Notes: generated by a model not told the origin, from the sequence alone. A stretch of 64,000 nt of DNA from JBDOQU01 sp039839375 (GCF_039839375.1 NZ_JBDOQU010000005.1:62001-126000), one strand, 5' to 3'; numbered from the stretch's first letter, positions 1-9,145 are shown. Program-made: numbers and translations.

Positions 1-50
1 TTTTGCCTTGAGGTTCAATCGGCTGCGATGCGGTCTACGCGGATAGGTAC

Positions 51-512
51 ATGGACGTTCAGAAATCTATGAAGGATCTGCTGGCGGGGCTGGTCTTCAT
101 CGCCTTCGGGCTCGCCTTCGGCTACGCCAGCCTCACCTATGAGCTCGGCACCGCGACCCGCATGGGACCGGGATACTTCCCTCTAGTGCTGGCGGGCATC
201 CTGACCTTGCTAGGGGCAGTCATCCTCTTCAAGGGAATCACCGCGCCGTCTGAGGAGCCGATGGGCCCGACGCCCTGGTTCGCCGGCGCGCTGCTGATCG
301 CGGCCCTGTTCATCTTCGGCTTCACGGTAAGGGGGCTGGGGCTTGTGCCTGCCCTGATGATCGCGGTCTTCATGAGCGCGTTCGCCAGCCGCCGCACGAG
401 CCTCGTGGGGGCGGCGGTGATGACGGCCGGACTGACCGTCCTCTGCGTCGTGATCTTCGTCTATGCGCTCGGCCTGCCGCTCCGCATGTTCGGCCCCTGG
501 CTCTCCTTCTAA
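51..512 (+). CDS. tctB: TctB-family small membrane subunit of tripartite tricarboxylate transporter
   Basis: The 153-residue protein consists almost entirely of hydrophobic segments (about four predicted membrane helices) with a polar linker near residues 65-75. This is the usual size and build of TctB, the small membrane subunit that works with TctA and a periplasmic TctC binding protein to import carboxylates. The next gene, 15 bases downstream, encodes TctA. No tctC is visible; it may lie upstream, outside the window. No strong ribosome binding site precedes the ATG. The substrate cannot be told from sequence. Confidence 0.85.
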   Translation: MDVQKSMKDLLAGLVFIAFGLAFGYASLTYELGTATRMGPGYFPLVLAGILTLLGAVILFKGITAPSEEPMGPTPWFAGALLIAALFIFGFTVRGLGLVPALMIAVFMSAFASRRTSLVGAAVMTAGLTVLCVVIFVYALGLPLRMFGPWLSF

Positions 513-527
513 GACGGGACCGCGTCA

Positions 528-2033
528 ATGGAACTCATCGCCAATCTCGGTCTCGGCTTCGATACCGTCCTCACCTCGACCAACCTCTTCTATTGCTTCG
601 TCGGCGTCCTGCTGGGCACGCTGGTCGGCGTGCTGCCCGGCATCGGGCCGACCGCGACCATCGGCCTTCTGCTGCCCATCACCTTTAATTTCGAGCCGGT
701 GACCTCGCTCATCATGCTCGCCGGCATCTATTACGGTGCGCAGTATGGCGGCTCGACAACGGCCATCCTGATCAACCTGCCCGGCGAATCATCATCCGCC
801 GTGACGGCGATCGACGGCTACAAGATGGCCAGGCAGGGCAGGGCGGGCGCCGCGCTCGCCACCGCCGCGCTGGGATCGTTCTTCGCCGGCACCGTGGCGA
901 CGCTCGTGCTGGCGGTGTTCGCCCCGCCGCTCGCCGAAATGGCGCTCCAGTTCGGCTCTCCGGAATATTTCTCGCTGATCGTGCTGGGCCTGCTGGCGTC
1001 GGTGGCGCTGGCCCACGGCTCCATCATCAAGGCGCTGGCGATGATCGTGCTGGGCCTGCTGCTCGGCCTCGTCGGCCAGGACATCTACAGCGGCCAGCCG
1101 CGCTTCACCTTCGGCCGGTTCGAACTCTATAGCGGGATCAACTTCGTCTCCGTCGCCGTCGGCGTCTTCGGCCTCGCGGAGATCCTGAAGAACCTGGAAC
1201 ATGAGTCGGTCCGGGAGGTCGCAGTCAAGCACGTCAAGAACCTCTGGCTCAGCAAGGAGGACTTCAAGCGCATCATCGCTCCGGTCATTCGCGGCACCGC
1301 GCTCGGATCGGTGCTGGGCGTGCTGCCGGGCGGCGGCCACGTGCTGTCGGCCTTCGCCTCCTACTCGCTGGAGAAGCGGATCGCCAAGGATCCCAGCAAG
1401 TTCGGGACGGGCGCCATCGAAGGCGTGGCCGGGCCTGAATCGGCCAACAACGCGGGCGCCCAGACCTCGTTCATCCCGATGCTGACGCTGGGCATCCCGG
1501 CCCATCCGGTGATGGCGCTGATGATCGGCGCGTTCATCATCCAGGGCATCACGCCAGGTCCCAACGTGGTGACCGACGAGCCGGAGCTGTTCTGGGGCAT
1601 CATCGTGTCGATGTGGGTCGGCAACCTGATGCTGGTGCTTCTCAACCTGCCGCTCATCGGGCTGTGGGTGAAGATGCTGACCATCCCCTACCGCGTGCTG
1701 TTCCCGGCGATCATCGCCTTCGCCAGCATCGGCACGTTCAGCATCAATCTGAACGCCTTCGACGTCTATGCGATCGCCGTACTGGGCATCATCGGCTACG
1801 TGCTGGTGAAGTTCGACTGCGAACCCGCGCCGCTGCTGCTGGGCTTCGTGCTCGGACCGTTGCTGGAGGAACATCTGCGCCGCGCGATGATCATCTCCCG
1901 CGGCGACGCGATGGTCTTCCTCGAACGCCCGATCAGCGCCGGCCTGCTGGCCCTGGCGGTGATAGCGGTCATCGTCGCCGTGATCCCGGCGGTGCGCGCG
2001 AAGAGAGAAGAGGTCTTCCAGGAGGAAGACTGA
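528..2033 (+). CDS. tctA: TctA-family large permease subunit of tripartite tricarboxylate transporter
   Basis: The 501-residue length is normal for TctA, the inner-membrane permease of tripartite tricarboxylate transporters. Two family signatures are clear: a glycine/proline-rich stretch at residues 30-50 (GVLPGIGP) and the YGAQYGGSTTAIL segment at about 69-81, followed by LPGE. The rest is alternating hydrophobic helices with an internal repeat of the GVLPGGG type near residue 265. It is transcribed with tctB. The transported carboxylate is unknown; the absence of a neighbouring catabolic gene on this side leaves the substrate open. Confidence 0.93.
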   Translation: MELIANLGLGFDTVLTSTNLFYCFVGVLLGTLVGVLPGIGPTATIGLLLPITFNFEPVTSLIMLAGIYYGAQYGGSTTAILINLPGESSSAVTAIDGYKMARQGRAGAALATAALGSFFAGTVATLVLAVFAPPLAEMALQFGSPEYFSLIVLGLLASVALAHGSIIKALAMIVLGLLLGLVGQDIYSGQPRFTFGRFELYSGINFVSVAVGVFGLAEILKNLEHESVREVAVKHVKNLWLSKEDFKRIIAPVIRGTALGSVLGVLPGGGHVLSAFASYSLEKRIAKDPSKFGTGAIEGVAGPESANNAGAQTSFIPMLTLGIPAHPVMALMIGAFIIQGITPGPNVVTDEPELFWGIIVSMWVGNLMLVLLNLPLIGLWVKMLTIPYRVLFPAIIAFASIGTFSINLNAFDVYAIAVLGIIGYVLVKFDCEPAPLLLGFVLGPLLEEHLRRAMIISRGDAMVFLERPISAGLLALAVIAVIVAVIPAVRAKREEVFQEED

Positions 2034-2044
2034 CGAGTGGCTCC

Positions 2045-2079
2045 GGGCCAGGTTCCGTCCCATTGGCGAAACCTGGCCC
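2045..2079. terminator. Hairpin between convergent tctA and serine hydrolase genes
   Basis: A 10-bp perfect stem (GGGCCAGGTT at 2045-2054 with its complement at 2070-2079) encloses a 15-nt loop between two converging genes. There is no T-run on either side, so it is at best a non-canonical terminator; the position is the main argument. Confidence 0.35.
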
Positions 2080-2089
2080 TACGCGCCTG

Positions 2090-2920
2090 CTATCGACCGC
2101 TTTCTTCGAGGGCCACGGTGCGCACCAGCCTACCGATCTCAAGCATGACATCGCCAACGGCATCGACACGCTCACGATCGGGGTTCCAGTTGGCGATCGC
2201 ACAATAGCTGCAGGCGGTGCCGCCAACCACGAGCCCGGCATCGGCGCGCACGCCTTGATCCGACCCGGTCTTGTTGAAGATGCTGATGCCTCCCGGTTCC
2301 GATCCGTGAATCAATGGGTCCAGTCTCAACGCAGAGGCCACCATCGAAAAATCGAGACTTGTACCGAGCCAGTGCTCGACCTGCGCATCAACTTCCGTGG
2401 AGACCAGCTCCCGGCGGTGCATGCGGGTGAACAGGTCGGTCCAGTCCGATGCCCGGCCTTTGCTCACGGTTGGCGGATGTTGGGGTCCACGGTCGTCGCG
2501 GATGTAGTCGGCCAGCAGGCTTTCGGAATATCCCAGCGCATCGCCCCTGGCCTGCACGGCATCAAGCCCGACGCGATGCAGCAGGGCATTGGTCGCCCAG
2601 TTGTCGCTAACCGCCGCCACGAGCGTTGCGGCGTCGGCAAGAGGAAGCACATCAATCTGCAGATACCGCCAGAGGCCGGAGTCCTCGATCTTTGGAACAT
2701 CGCGGCGATCGACAGGATCACTGCCTATCAACCTTCCCTCGCTAAGTCGTCCGGCTATTTCGACAAGCAGGAATACCTTTGCCAGGCTCGCTGTTTTCAG
2801 CACGCGCTCGGGGTGCAACGAAAAAACAGGAATGTTACTGGCGATGTCGCGAACCTCGATACTCCACTCAACATCAGGAGCACGTCCGGCCAGCGCGGTT
2901 ATGGCAGAGGCTTTGTTCAT
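2090..2920 (-). CDS. Class A beta-lactamase-fold serine hydrolase, no signal peptide
   Basis: The 276-residue protein carries the serine-acylase motifs in the right order and spacing: S45-x-x-K48 (TASLAK), S105-D106-N107 and K217-T218-G219. This places it in the beta-lactamase2/PenP superfamily. Two features are odd. The N-terminus is polar with no signal peptide, although true class A beta-lactamases are periplasmic. No ExxLN motif (the deacylating Glu166 loop) can be found. It could be a cytoplasmic peptidase or esterase rather than a resistance enzyme. Base composition is less GC-rich than the neighbours, which hints at acquisition. No strong ribosome binding site is seen before the ATG. 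Confidence 0.8.
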   Translation of the reverse strand: MNKASAITALAGRAPDVEWSIEVRDIASNIPVFSLHPERVLKTASLAKVFLLVEIAGRLSEGRLIGSDPVDRRDVPKIEDSGLWRYLQIDVLPLADAATLVAAVSDNWATNALLHRVGLDAVQARGDALGYSESLLADYIRDDRGPQHPPTVSKGRASDWTDLFTRMHRRELVSTEVDAQVEHWLGTSLDFSMVASALRLDPLIHGSEPGGISIFNKTGSDQGVRADAGLVVGGTACSYCAIANWNPDRERVDAVGDVMLEIGRLVRTVALEESGR

Positions 2921-3108
2921 CGGTTCTAGATGCCAGGGGAAGGTTCAGCTTTTGCAACCAGCCCGGCGGTTTCTCCGGTTCGTAAAGGTGAACGCTCTTG
3001 ATTTCGTGCGAGAGGTAATGCGCGAATCCCCGTAGTTCCAGCGCTGTCCGCGCAACGCGCCCGGGCGGTTCCGGTGACGCGGGCCAGGCTTGGTTCCTTT
3101 AGCGGAGC

Positions 3109-3999
3109 CTATCTCCTTGTCACGTCCCGGCGCAGCATCTCTATCATCTCCGTCGCCGCCGGTGTGAAAGCTCGACCAATCCGGCTGATGACGCCCAGGT
3201 GCCGCCTCATCACGGGCCTGGAGAGCCGGCGGACCGCGAGCCCCTCAAGCGAGAATACCGGGAGAGCTTCGGAGGGCAGGATGGTCACGCCCAACCCGGC
3301 CCGTACGAAGCCGACGGCGGTCGCCATCTGTTCCACCTCCGCCTCGATCCGCAGATGGATATCAGCGTTGCCCATGGCGCGGTCGATCATTTCCCGGACG
3401 CTTGTCCCGGTATTCATCACGGCGACCGCATGGTCATCCAGCGCCGCCCAGGGCAGATCGCCTGCTCCGGCGAGAGAATCATGCTCCAGGCAGACCAGCA
3501 TCAGTTCGTCGTCATAGAGCGGCTCGTGTCGCAGATCGCGGGGACCGGCGCCGGCGAGGCCGAGACCGAAATCGGCCCCGCCGCGGCGGACCAGTTCGCC
3601 CAGCGCGCCTGCCGGCGCGTCGATCACCGTTACCTCGATCTCCGGAAACCGCCGCTTGAACTTCGCCAGCAGCAGCGGCAAGCGGCCGGCGGCGATCGAC
3701 GGCAGCGCGGCTACCGTAAGGCGTCCGCGTCGAACCTCGGCGAAATCGCGCATGTCCGTCACCACACGGTCGAGATCCTCCATGACCCGCACGATGGACC
3801 CGTGGAACTCCCTGCCGGCGGCGGAGAGTTCGACGCTGCGGGTCGTCCTGTCGAAGAGGACGAAGCCAAGACGATCCTCAAGGTCGCGGATCGTGCCGCT
3901 GAGAGTCGGCTGAGTCATCGCCAGCATATCGGCCGCGCGGGTGAAGTTCCGTTCACGGGCGGTGGCGATGAAGGCGCGTAGATGGCGTAGCTCGATCAT
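3109..3999 (-). CDS. LysR-family transcriptional regulator
   Basis: The 296-residue protein has the LysR layout: a winged helix-turn-helix in residues 3-60 (FIATARERNFTRAADML, TQPTLSGTIRDLE, FDRT) and a periplasmic-binding-protein-like effector domain from about residue 90 to the end. It is divergent from the AtuA/TAXI-TRAP operon that starts 121 bases away, the standard arrangement for a LysR protein controlling its neighbour. An inverted repeat in the shared promoter region is a candidate operator. The likely effector is the substrate or an intermediate of that operon, which is inference. Confidence 0.93.
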   Translation of the reverse strand: MIELRHLRAFIATARERNFTRAADMLAMTQPTLSGTIRDLEDRLGFVLFDRTTRSVELSAAGREFHGSIVRVMEDLDRVVTDMRDFAEVRRGRLTVAALPSIAAGRLPLLLAKFKRRFPEIEVTVIDAPAGALGELVRRGGADFGLGLAGAGPRDLRHEPLYDDELMLVCLEHDSLAGAGDLPWAALDDHAVAVMNTGTSVREMIDRAMGNADIHLRIEAEVEQMATAVGFVRAGLGVTILPSEALPVFSLEGLAVRRLSRPVMRRHLGVISRIGRAFTPAATEMIEMLRRDVTRR

Positions 4000-4016
4000 A
4001 GGATTGATAATTCCAG

Positions 4017-4032
4017 CCGATAATTACATCGG
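4017..4032. promoter_or_regulatory. Candidate LysR operator in divergent promoter region
   Basis: A perfect inverted repeat CCGAT-N6-ATCGG lies 18 bases upstream of the lysR start and about 90 bases before the divergent operon. LysR proteins normally bind such dyads between divergent genes. The region is AT-rich relative to its surroundings. The exact T-N11-A spacing is not met, so this is a candidate only. Confidence 0.45.
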
Positions 4033-4119
4033 AACTTTCAATTTCTCCTATAAGCCGGACTTTGTTTCAATCTTTCTCAAGCGGAGGGAGGCAAACCCGT
4101 ATGGGGGAAGGGAGACTCA

Positions 4120-5463
4120 GTGGCGGCACGACTGCTTATCGGCGCAGGATCGGGGTTCGCGGGAGACCGGGTCGACCCCGCGATCGCGGTCGTCGATGCG
4201 CTCTCCGCGCACGAGGCGCCGGGCTTTCTCATCTATGAGACGCTGGCCGAACGCACACTGGCGTTGGCGCAGCAAGCTGGCGGCAGCCGCGCGGCGGTTG
4301 CCGAACGGTTCCTGGAGCCAATCTTGCACGCCTGCCTGGCGAAGGGCATCCGGATCGTCGGCAATTTCGGCGGCAGCGACCCTCTCGCCGTCGCGCGTCG
4401 CGTTGCGGCGATGGGGCGCGAGACAACCGGAACGTCTCCGCGTGTCGCCGCGATCGTTGGCGACGACCTTCTTGCGGCGCTCGGCGAACAAGGGGTACGG
4501 GCGCTCGACCTCGACCTGCCGCTCGATCCCGCCGACCGCGTCGTCGCGGCGAACGCCTATATCGGCGCCGATCCAATCCGCCAGGCGCTCGATGATGAAG
4601 CGCGGATCGTGGTTGCCGGTCGCGTGTCCGATCCGTCGCTGGCGCTTGGGCCGTTCCTGCACGTGACCGGCGCGCGGGACCATGACAGCCTCGCCCACGG
4701 TACTTTGGCCGGTCATCTCCTGGAATGCGCGGGACAGGTCACCGGAGGTTATTTCGCAGTCCCCGGCCTCAAGGACGTAGAAGGGCTGGACGATCTGGGA
4801 TTCCCGGTAGCGGAGATCGACGACGATATCGTCATCGGAAAGCCGGCCGGGACGGGTGGTCGCATCGATTGCGCGACGGTCAAGGAGCAGATCCTCTACG
4901 AAATCCATGATCCCGCCGCCTATTTGACGCCCGATATCACGCTGGACATCACGGCCGTCGATGTTGAAGCGGTCGGATCGGACAGGGTTCGTGTGTGCGG
5001 GGCTCGCGGATTCGCTCCTCCGGCAAGGTTGAAGGCGACGATCTGCTTCGAGAACGGGTGGCTGGCGGAATCCGAAATCTCCTACGCCGGGCATCGGGCC
5101 TTCGAACGGGCGAAGCTGGCGATCGACATTGTGCGACGCCGCATGGGTCGCTTTGCCCCAGGCCTTGCCGTGCGCGCCGACATCGTGGGCGTCGCCAGCG
5201 TGTTCGCGGACGATGCCGGAATCATGCTGGAGGCATGGCGGGGGCAGCCGCCGGACGATGTCCGCGCGCGCTTCGCCCTGCGCGCCCGCGACCGGAAGGC
5301 GGCGGAACGGCTGATCGAAGAGGTCGAGGGTCTCTACACGAACGGGCCGGCGGGCGGCGGCGGCGTGCGGTCGCGCCTGGAACGGTCGATCGCCACCAGT
5401 TCGGCTCTGGTCGATAGAGACATCGTCCGACCGAGGGTCGTATTCGCGGAGGACGGCGAATGA
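4120..5463 (+). CDS. AtuA-family protein (DUF1446), main domain
   Basis: This 447-residue protein matches the acyclic terpene utilisation AtuA/DUF1446 family, with an N-terminal glycine-rich GAGSGFAGDR segment (residues 7-16) and a conserved GNFGG element near residue 80. Family members sit in catabolic clusters for acyclic terpenes, hydroxy acids or acyl-CoA substrates; the exact reaction is not established. The start is GTG, chosen because GAAGGGAGA precedes it. The stop overlaps the next gene's ATG (ATGA), so the C-terminal ferredoxin-like domain that is fused in some relatives is a separate, coupled gene here. The TRAP transporter downstream suggests it acts on an imported acid. Confidence 0.85.
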   Translation: MAARLLIGAGSGFAGDRVDPAIAVVDALSAHEAPGFLIYETLAERTLALAQQAGGSRAAVAERFLEPILHACLAKGIRIVGNFGGSDPLAVARRVAAMGRETTGTSPRVAAIVGDDLLAALGEQGVRALDLDLPLDPADRVVAANAYIGADPIRQALDDEARIVVAGRVSDPSLALGPFLHVTGARDHDSLAHGTLAGHLLECAGQVTGGYFAVPGLKDVEGLDDLGFPVAEIDDDIVIGKPAGTGGRIDCATVKEQILYEIHDPAAYLTPDITLDITAVDVEAVGSDRVRVCGARGFAPPARLKATICFENGWLAESEISYAGHRAFERAKLAIDIVRRRMGRFAPGLAVRADIVGVASVFADDAGIMLEAWRGQPPDDVRARFALRARDRKAAERLIEEVEGLYTNGPAGGGGVRSRLERSIATSSALVDRDIVRPRVVFAEDGE

Positions 5464-5825
5464 CAGTCGTTCCTCTCTGGCGGATCGCCCATGGCCGCGC
5501 CGGCGACAAGGGCGACATCCTCAACATTTCCGTGATCGCCTACCGGGCGGAGGACTTCGCGACAATTCGCCGTGAGGTGACGCCCGAACGGGTTGCCGCC
5601 CTTTTCGCTTCCCGCAAGCCGCGCTCCGTCAAGGTCCACGTCCTGGAACGGCTTGGGGCGCTCAATATCGTGATCGACGGCGCGCTGGAAGGCGGCGTCA
5701 ATCGTTCCCTGTCCCTCGACCGGCACGGCAAGACGCTTTCGATGCGTCTGCTCGACCTGTCGATATCCCTGGCGGACGGCTCCGAAAGAATGGCCGCCGC
5801 TTCCATGAAGCAAGGAGGAAACTGA
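5460..5825 (+). CDS. AtuA-associated small protein (C-terminal ferredoxin-fold-like domain)
   Basis: The 121-residue product begins VPLWRIAHGRAGDKGDILNISVI, of which the GRAGDKGD stretch is the hallmark of the small domain that partners AtuA-type proteins (called ferredoxin-fold in family databases). No cysteines for an iron-sulfur cluster are visible, so the name reflects the fold only. It overlaps the AtuA gene by four bases, implying translational coupling and a 1:1 complex. The TAXI binding-protein gene follows after a single base, with AAGGAGG in front of its start. Function beyond AtuA partnership is unknown. Confidence 0.8.
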   Translation: MTVVPLWRIAHGRAGDKGDILNISVIAYRAEDFATIRREVTPERVAALFASRKPRSVKVHVLERLGALNIVIDGALEGGVNRSLSLDRHGKTLSMRLLDLSISLADGSERMAAASMKQGGN

Positions 5826-5826
5826 G

Positions 5827-6789
5827 ATGAGAAGCCCAATCGCCGCCGCGGCCTTCGCCGTCGCCATAGCCGCCCCGGGCGCCGCAGTCGCCCAGACCGA
5901 CCTGCTGATCGGTTCGACCTCCGCGTCGTCCAGCCACTATGGATATTTCGTTGCCGTCTCGCAGGTCATCAACAACCAGGTCGAAGGTGTCTCCACCTCG
6001 GTCGCGGAAACGGGAGCGACGCTGGACAATCTTCGGCGTCTGGCGCGCGACCAGGTCGATATCGGTCTCGTCACCACCAACGTGCTTTACAGCGCCTACA
6101 ATGGCCTCGGCGACTTCGAGGGCAACCCGCTGGACGCGCAACTGCTCTGGGTCTATTCGATCGCGCCGCAGAATGCTGTCGTGCGTGCGGACTCCGGTAT
6201 CACCGAACTCGCCGACCTGGAAGGTCAGGAGTTCAATCCGGGCATTCGCGGCTCCGCGACGGAAGCTACGACGGAGCGCGTGTTCGCGGAGTTGGGGGTC
6301 GCGCCGGCGTGGGTTCGCGGATCGACCGGCGACATGGTCGATGCGGTGAAGGACGCCCGCATTGTCGGCTATGTGAAGTCCGGGGCCGGTCTCGCGCTTG
6401 ACGCATCGACGCTCGACATCGCCACGTCGACGGAAATCAACATCCTTGGCCTCACCGACGAGCAGGCGGCCGCAATCGCGGAAGCGCTGCCGGAACTGTC
6501 CATTGTGGAGGTTCCGGCCAATTCCGGACAGGGGACGGAAGCATACCAGACCTGGGCCTTCGCGGTCGGGGCGGCGGCCACCTCAAATCTTGACGAAGAG
6601 ACGGCCTACCAGATCGTCAAGGCGATAATGGAGGATGACGAGTTCCAGCGCTCGGCGATGGCGAGCGTGGGCGATCTCGACCTCGCGGAGACGACTCTGG
6701 AATATGCGACGACGCCGCTGCATCCGGGAACAATCCGCTATCTGACCGAACAGGGATACGATATCCCCGAGCGGCTCATCGCGGACTGA
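5827..6789 (+). CDS. TAXI-family TRAP transporter solute-binding protein
   Basis: The 320-residue protein starts with a signal peptide of about 23 residues ending in AVAQ and continues with the TAXI-type core: GSTSASSSHYGYFVAVSQ, then ETGATLDNLRRLARDQVDIGLV. TAXI proteins are periplasmic receptors for TRAP transporters and bind carboxylates or amino acids. A Shine-Dalgarno AAGGAGG precedes the ATG. The fused permease gene follows five bases downstream, giving a complete transporter. Relatives often end near 330 residues, so it is full length. The ligand is unknown; the AtuA pair upstream suggests a branched or hydroxylated carboxylate. Confidence 0.9.
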   Translation: MRSPIAAAAFAVAIAAPGAAVAQTDLLIGSTSASSSHYGYFVAVSQVINNQVEGVSTSVAETGATLDNLRRLARDQVDIGLVTTNVLYSAYNGLGDFEGNPLDAQLLWVYSIAPQNAVVRADSGITELADLEGQEFNPGIRGSATEATTERVFAELGVAPAWVRGSTGDMVDAVKDARIVGYVKSGAGLALDASTLDIATSTEINILGLTDEQAAAIAEALPELSIVEVPANSGQGTEAYQTWAFAVGAAATSNLDEETAYQIVKAIMEDDEFQRSAMASVGDLDLAETTLEYATTPLHPGTIRYLTEQGYDIPERLIAD

Positions 6790-6794
6790 TCCGG

Positions 6795-8666
6795 ATGACC
6801 AATCTCCGAAAGGCGCTGGCCGCCGTGCTGAGCGGGTTCGTGATCTGGACGGCCGCGTTCGGTCAGTTCTCGAGCCTCGTTCAGCGCGCCGCCTTCGTGG
6901 AACTCGTCATCCTGCTCGGGTTGGCGACCTATCCGCTTTTCGTTGGCTCCCGGTGGCGGCCGCTGGGTATCGTGATCGATGGGATTTTGGCGATCGGCGC
7001 CACGGTGGCCTGCCTCACCATTCTGCGACGGGCCAACGACATCATGTCGTCACTGCCCTTCGCGGAGATGAGCGATATCCTTCTGACGGTTATCCTCATC
7101 GTCGTGATTCTGGAGGTGGCGCGCAGGACGATCGGCCTGATCTTTCCACTGCTGGTGCTCGCGGGCCTGGCCTACGCGCTGCTGGGCCAGTTCATCCCCG
7201 GACGGTTCGGGCATCGGGGGTTCGACATATATTTCGTCACGGAAACCCTTTTCCTCGGCGATCTAGGCTTCTGGGGGCTGCTGACAGGTGTTGCGGCCAC
7301 GACGCTCGCCGCCTTCACCCTGTTCGGCGCGCTGCTGCTTCATAGCGGTGGCGGGGACGCCTTCATGAAGCTCGCCATGCGGATAGGCGGCCGGACGACG
7401 GGCGGCGCTGCCAAGATAGCCACCATCGCCTCGGGCTTGTTCGGGATGATCTCCGGCAGTTCGGTCGCCAATGTCGCGACCACCGGCGCGTTCACCATCC
7501 CGATGATGAAGCGGCTGGGCTATCCGCGGCCGTTCGCCGGCGCGGTCGAGGCTGTGGCGTCGACAGGCGGTCAACTCGCCCCGCCCATCATGGGTGCGGC
7601 CGCCTTCATCATGGCCGAAATACTGGGCGTCAGCTATGTCACGATCGCCGCAGCGGCGGCGCTGCCTGCCGTTCTCTTCTATGCCGGGGTCTTCGTGACA
7701 GTCCATTCGATGGCGGCCGCGAACGGGTTGGGGGCGGTCCCTCGCGAGGAACTTCCGTCATGGCGTGACGCGCTCAACCCCAGCCGCCTTGCCCCGGTTA
7801 TCGTGGCGTTCGCCGGCCTGACCTACGGGCTTGTCAACGGCCGGTCGTTGCAAAGCTCAGCTTTCTTCGCGATGGCCGGCGTCGTCATCGTCTCGATCCT
7901 GATGGCGATTGCCGAGAAACGCTTTGGCGACTGGCGGCATGCAATGATGGACGCCGTCGAGGACGCAGGCCGCGGTCTCGTCATCGTCGGCATCCTGCTC
8001 GCCGGCGCGCAAATCCTGGTCTCTATGATCAACCTTACCGGATTGGGCGTGACGCTTTCGTCGATGCTGGCGACCATTGGCGGCGGCGTGCTGATCCTCG
8101 GCTTCGTCGTGGCGGCGACCTGCATGGTGATGGGAATGGGCATCCCGACCACCGCCGCTTATGTGCTGGTGGCGTCCGTGCTCGCTCCGGCGATGATCCG
8201 CGCGGGGGTGGAGCCGCTGACGGCGCATATGTTCGTTTTCTACTACGCGACCCTGTCGGTGATCACTCCACCGGTCTGCGTCGCCGTGTTCGTGGCCGCG
8301 TCGCTCGCCGACACACGATGGCCGGCCGTCGCCCGTCGGGCGCTGGCGATCGGCGCCTCCGCCTACGGACTGCCGTTTCTCTTCCTGCTGATTCCGGCGA
8401 CGCTCCACCCCAGCCTGTCGGTGGCATACCTCCACGCAATCGTCGCCGGTGCGGTGTTCATCCTGGCGACGGCGGCCATGTTCGGCGGCTGGTCGATCTT
8501 CGGCCGGCGGTTCGTCGACATCCCCTGTTGGATCGCCATCGCTTTCGGCGGGCTCGCGCCCCATTGGACGCTGACGGCGATTGCAGCCGTGGCGCTGCTG
8601 GCGATCATCGCGAGGGATTTCATCGGAACTCGCCGACAGGTCCCTGATTTTCCGGTAAGTCGTTGA
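6795..8666 (+). CDS. TRAP transporter fused permease (4TM + 12TM)
   Basis: At 623 residues this is the fused DctQ-DctM permease typical of TAXI-type TRAP systems. A short helical N-terminal part (to about residue 150) is followed by the large DctM-like domain with its GMISGSSVANVATTGAFTIP signature near residues 216-235 and a second GMGIPTTAAYVL signature near 450. Such proteins use the sodium gradient to import ligand delivered by the binding protein encoded just upstream. The gene ends seven bases before a tRNA gene on the opposite strand, closing the operon. Confidence 0.93.
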   Translation: MTNLRKALAAVLSGFVIWTAAFGQFSSLVQRAAFVELVILLGLATYPLFVGSRWRPLGIVIDGILAIGATVACLTILRRANDIMSSLPFAEMSDILLTVILIVVILEVARRTIGLIFPLLVLAGLAYALLGQFIPGRFGHRGFDIYFVTETLFLGDLGFWGLLTGVAATTLAAFTLFGALLLHSGGGDAFMKLAMRIGGRTTGGAAKIATIASGLFGMISGSSVANVATTGAFTIPMMKRLGYPRPFAGAVEAVASTGGQLAPPIMGAAAFIMAEILGVSYVTIAAAAALPAVLFYAGVFVTVHSMAAANGLGAVPREELPSWRDALNPSRLAPVIVAFAGLTYGLVNGRSLQSSAFFAMAGVVIVSILMAIAEKRFGDWRHAMMDAVEDAGRGLVIVGILLAGAQILVSMINLTGLGVTLSSMLATIGGGVLILGFVVAATCMVMGMGIPTTAAYVLVASVLAPAMIRAGVEPLTAHMFVFYYATLSVITPPVCVAVFVAASLADTRWPAVARRALAIGASAYGLPFLFLLIPATLHPSLSVAYLHAIVAGAVFILATAAMFGGWSIFGRRFVDIPCWIAIAFGGLAPHWTLTAIAAVALLAIIARDFIGTRRQVPDFPVSR

Positions 8667-8672
8667 TTTAAG

Positions 8673-8747
<75 letters not shown>

Positions 8748-8860
8748 CCTGGCCCTTTCGGGGCGCGCGGAAACTGCCACAGGGGATGGAGAGGTGCAAG
8801 CGCTTTTGGCCGCTTCGCACCGTTGCCCTTCGCGGCGCGATCGGGCATGAAAAAGCCTTG

Positions 8861-9058
8861 ATGGCGTCCGATAGCGATAAACCGAAACAGAGAGCCGGCG
8901 AAACCGTCGGCGGCGATGACCGGCGCGCCCGCGAGGCGGCGGCGCTGCGGGCCAACCTTGCGCGGCGAAAGCAGCAGCAGCGGGGGCGCCGCGACGCAAG
9001 CCCCGCCTCCGCCCAGCCGTCGTCGGGGAAGGCGGAAGAGGAGGGCGGCGATGCTTGA
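8861..9058 (+). CDS. Small basic protein with an ALRANLARRKQQQR motif
   Basis: This 65-residue protein has an acidic start, a strongly basic centre (residues 22-45, ALRANLARRKQQQRGRR) and a low-complexity Ser/Ala/Glu tail. Short proteins with this ALxxNLxRRK motif are common in alphaproteobacteria close to murA, consistent with the position here; their role is unknown to me. The ATG at 8861 was chosen because the open frame further upstream runs antisense through the tRNA. It is predicted to be unstructured, perhaps nucleic-acid binding. Confidence 0.65.
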   Translation: MASDSDKPKQRAGETVGGDDRRAREAAALRANLARRKQQQRGRRDASPASAQPSSGKAEEEGGDA

Positions 9059-9145
9059 GCCGCAAGAGGCGCTCGTCTAAAAAGGGCCGATCGCGCGCCG
9101 CCCGAAGGGCGTCAGCCCATATTTCTGGAAGGCAAAGGGACGACC

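Noticed and set aside
792..2063. 423-codon minus-strand open frame
   Set aside because: Shadow of tctA with His/Arg/Asp/Gln-rich composition and no motif.
2090..2920. Acquired beta-lactamase resistance gene
   Set aside because: No signal peptide and no ExxLN motif; the beta-lactamase fold is shared with many non-resistance hydrolases.
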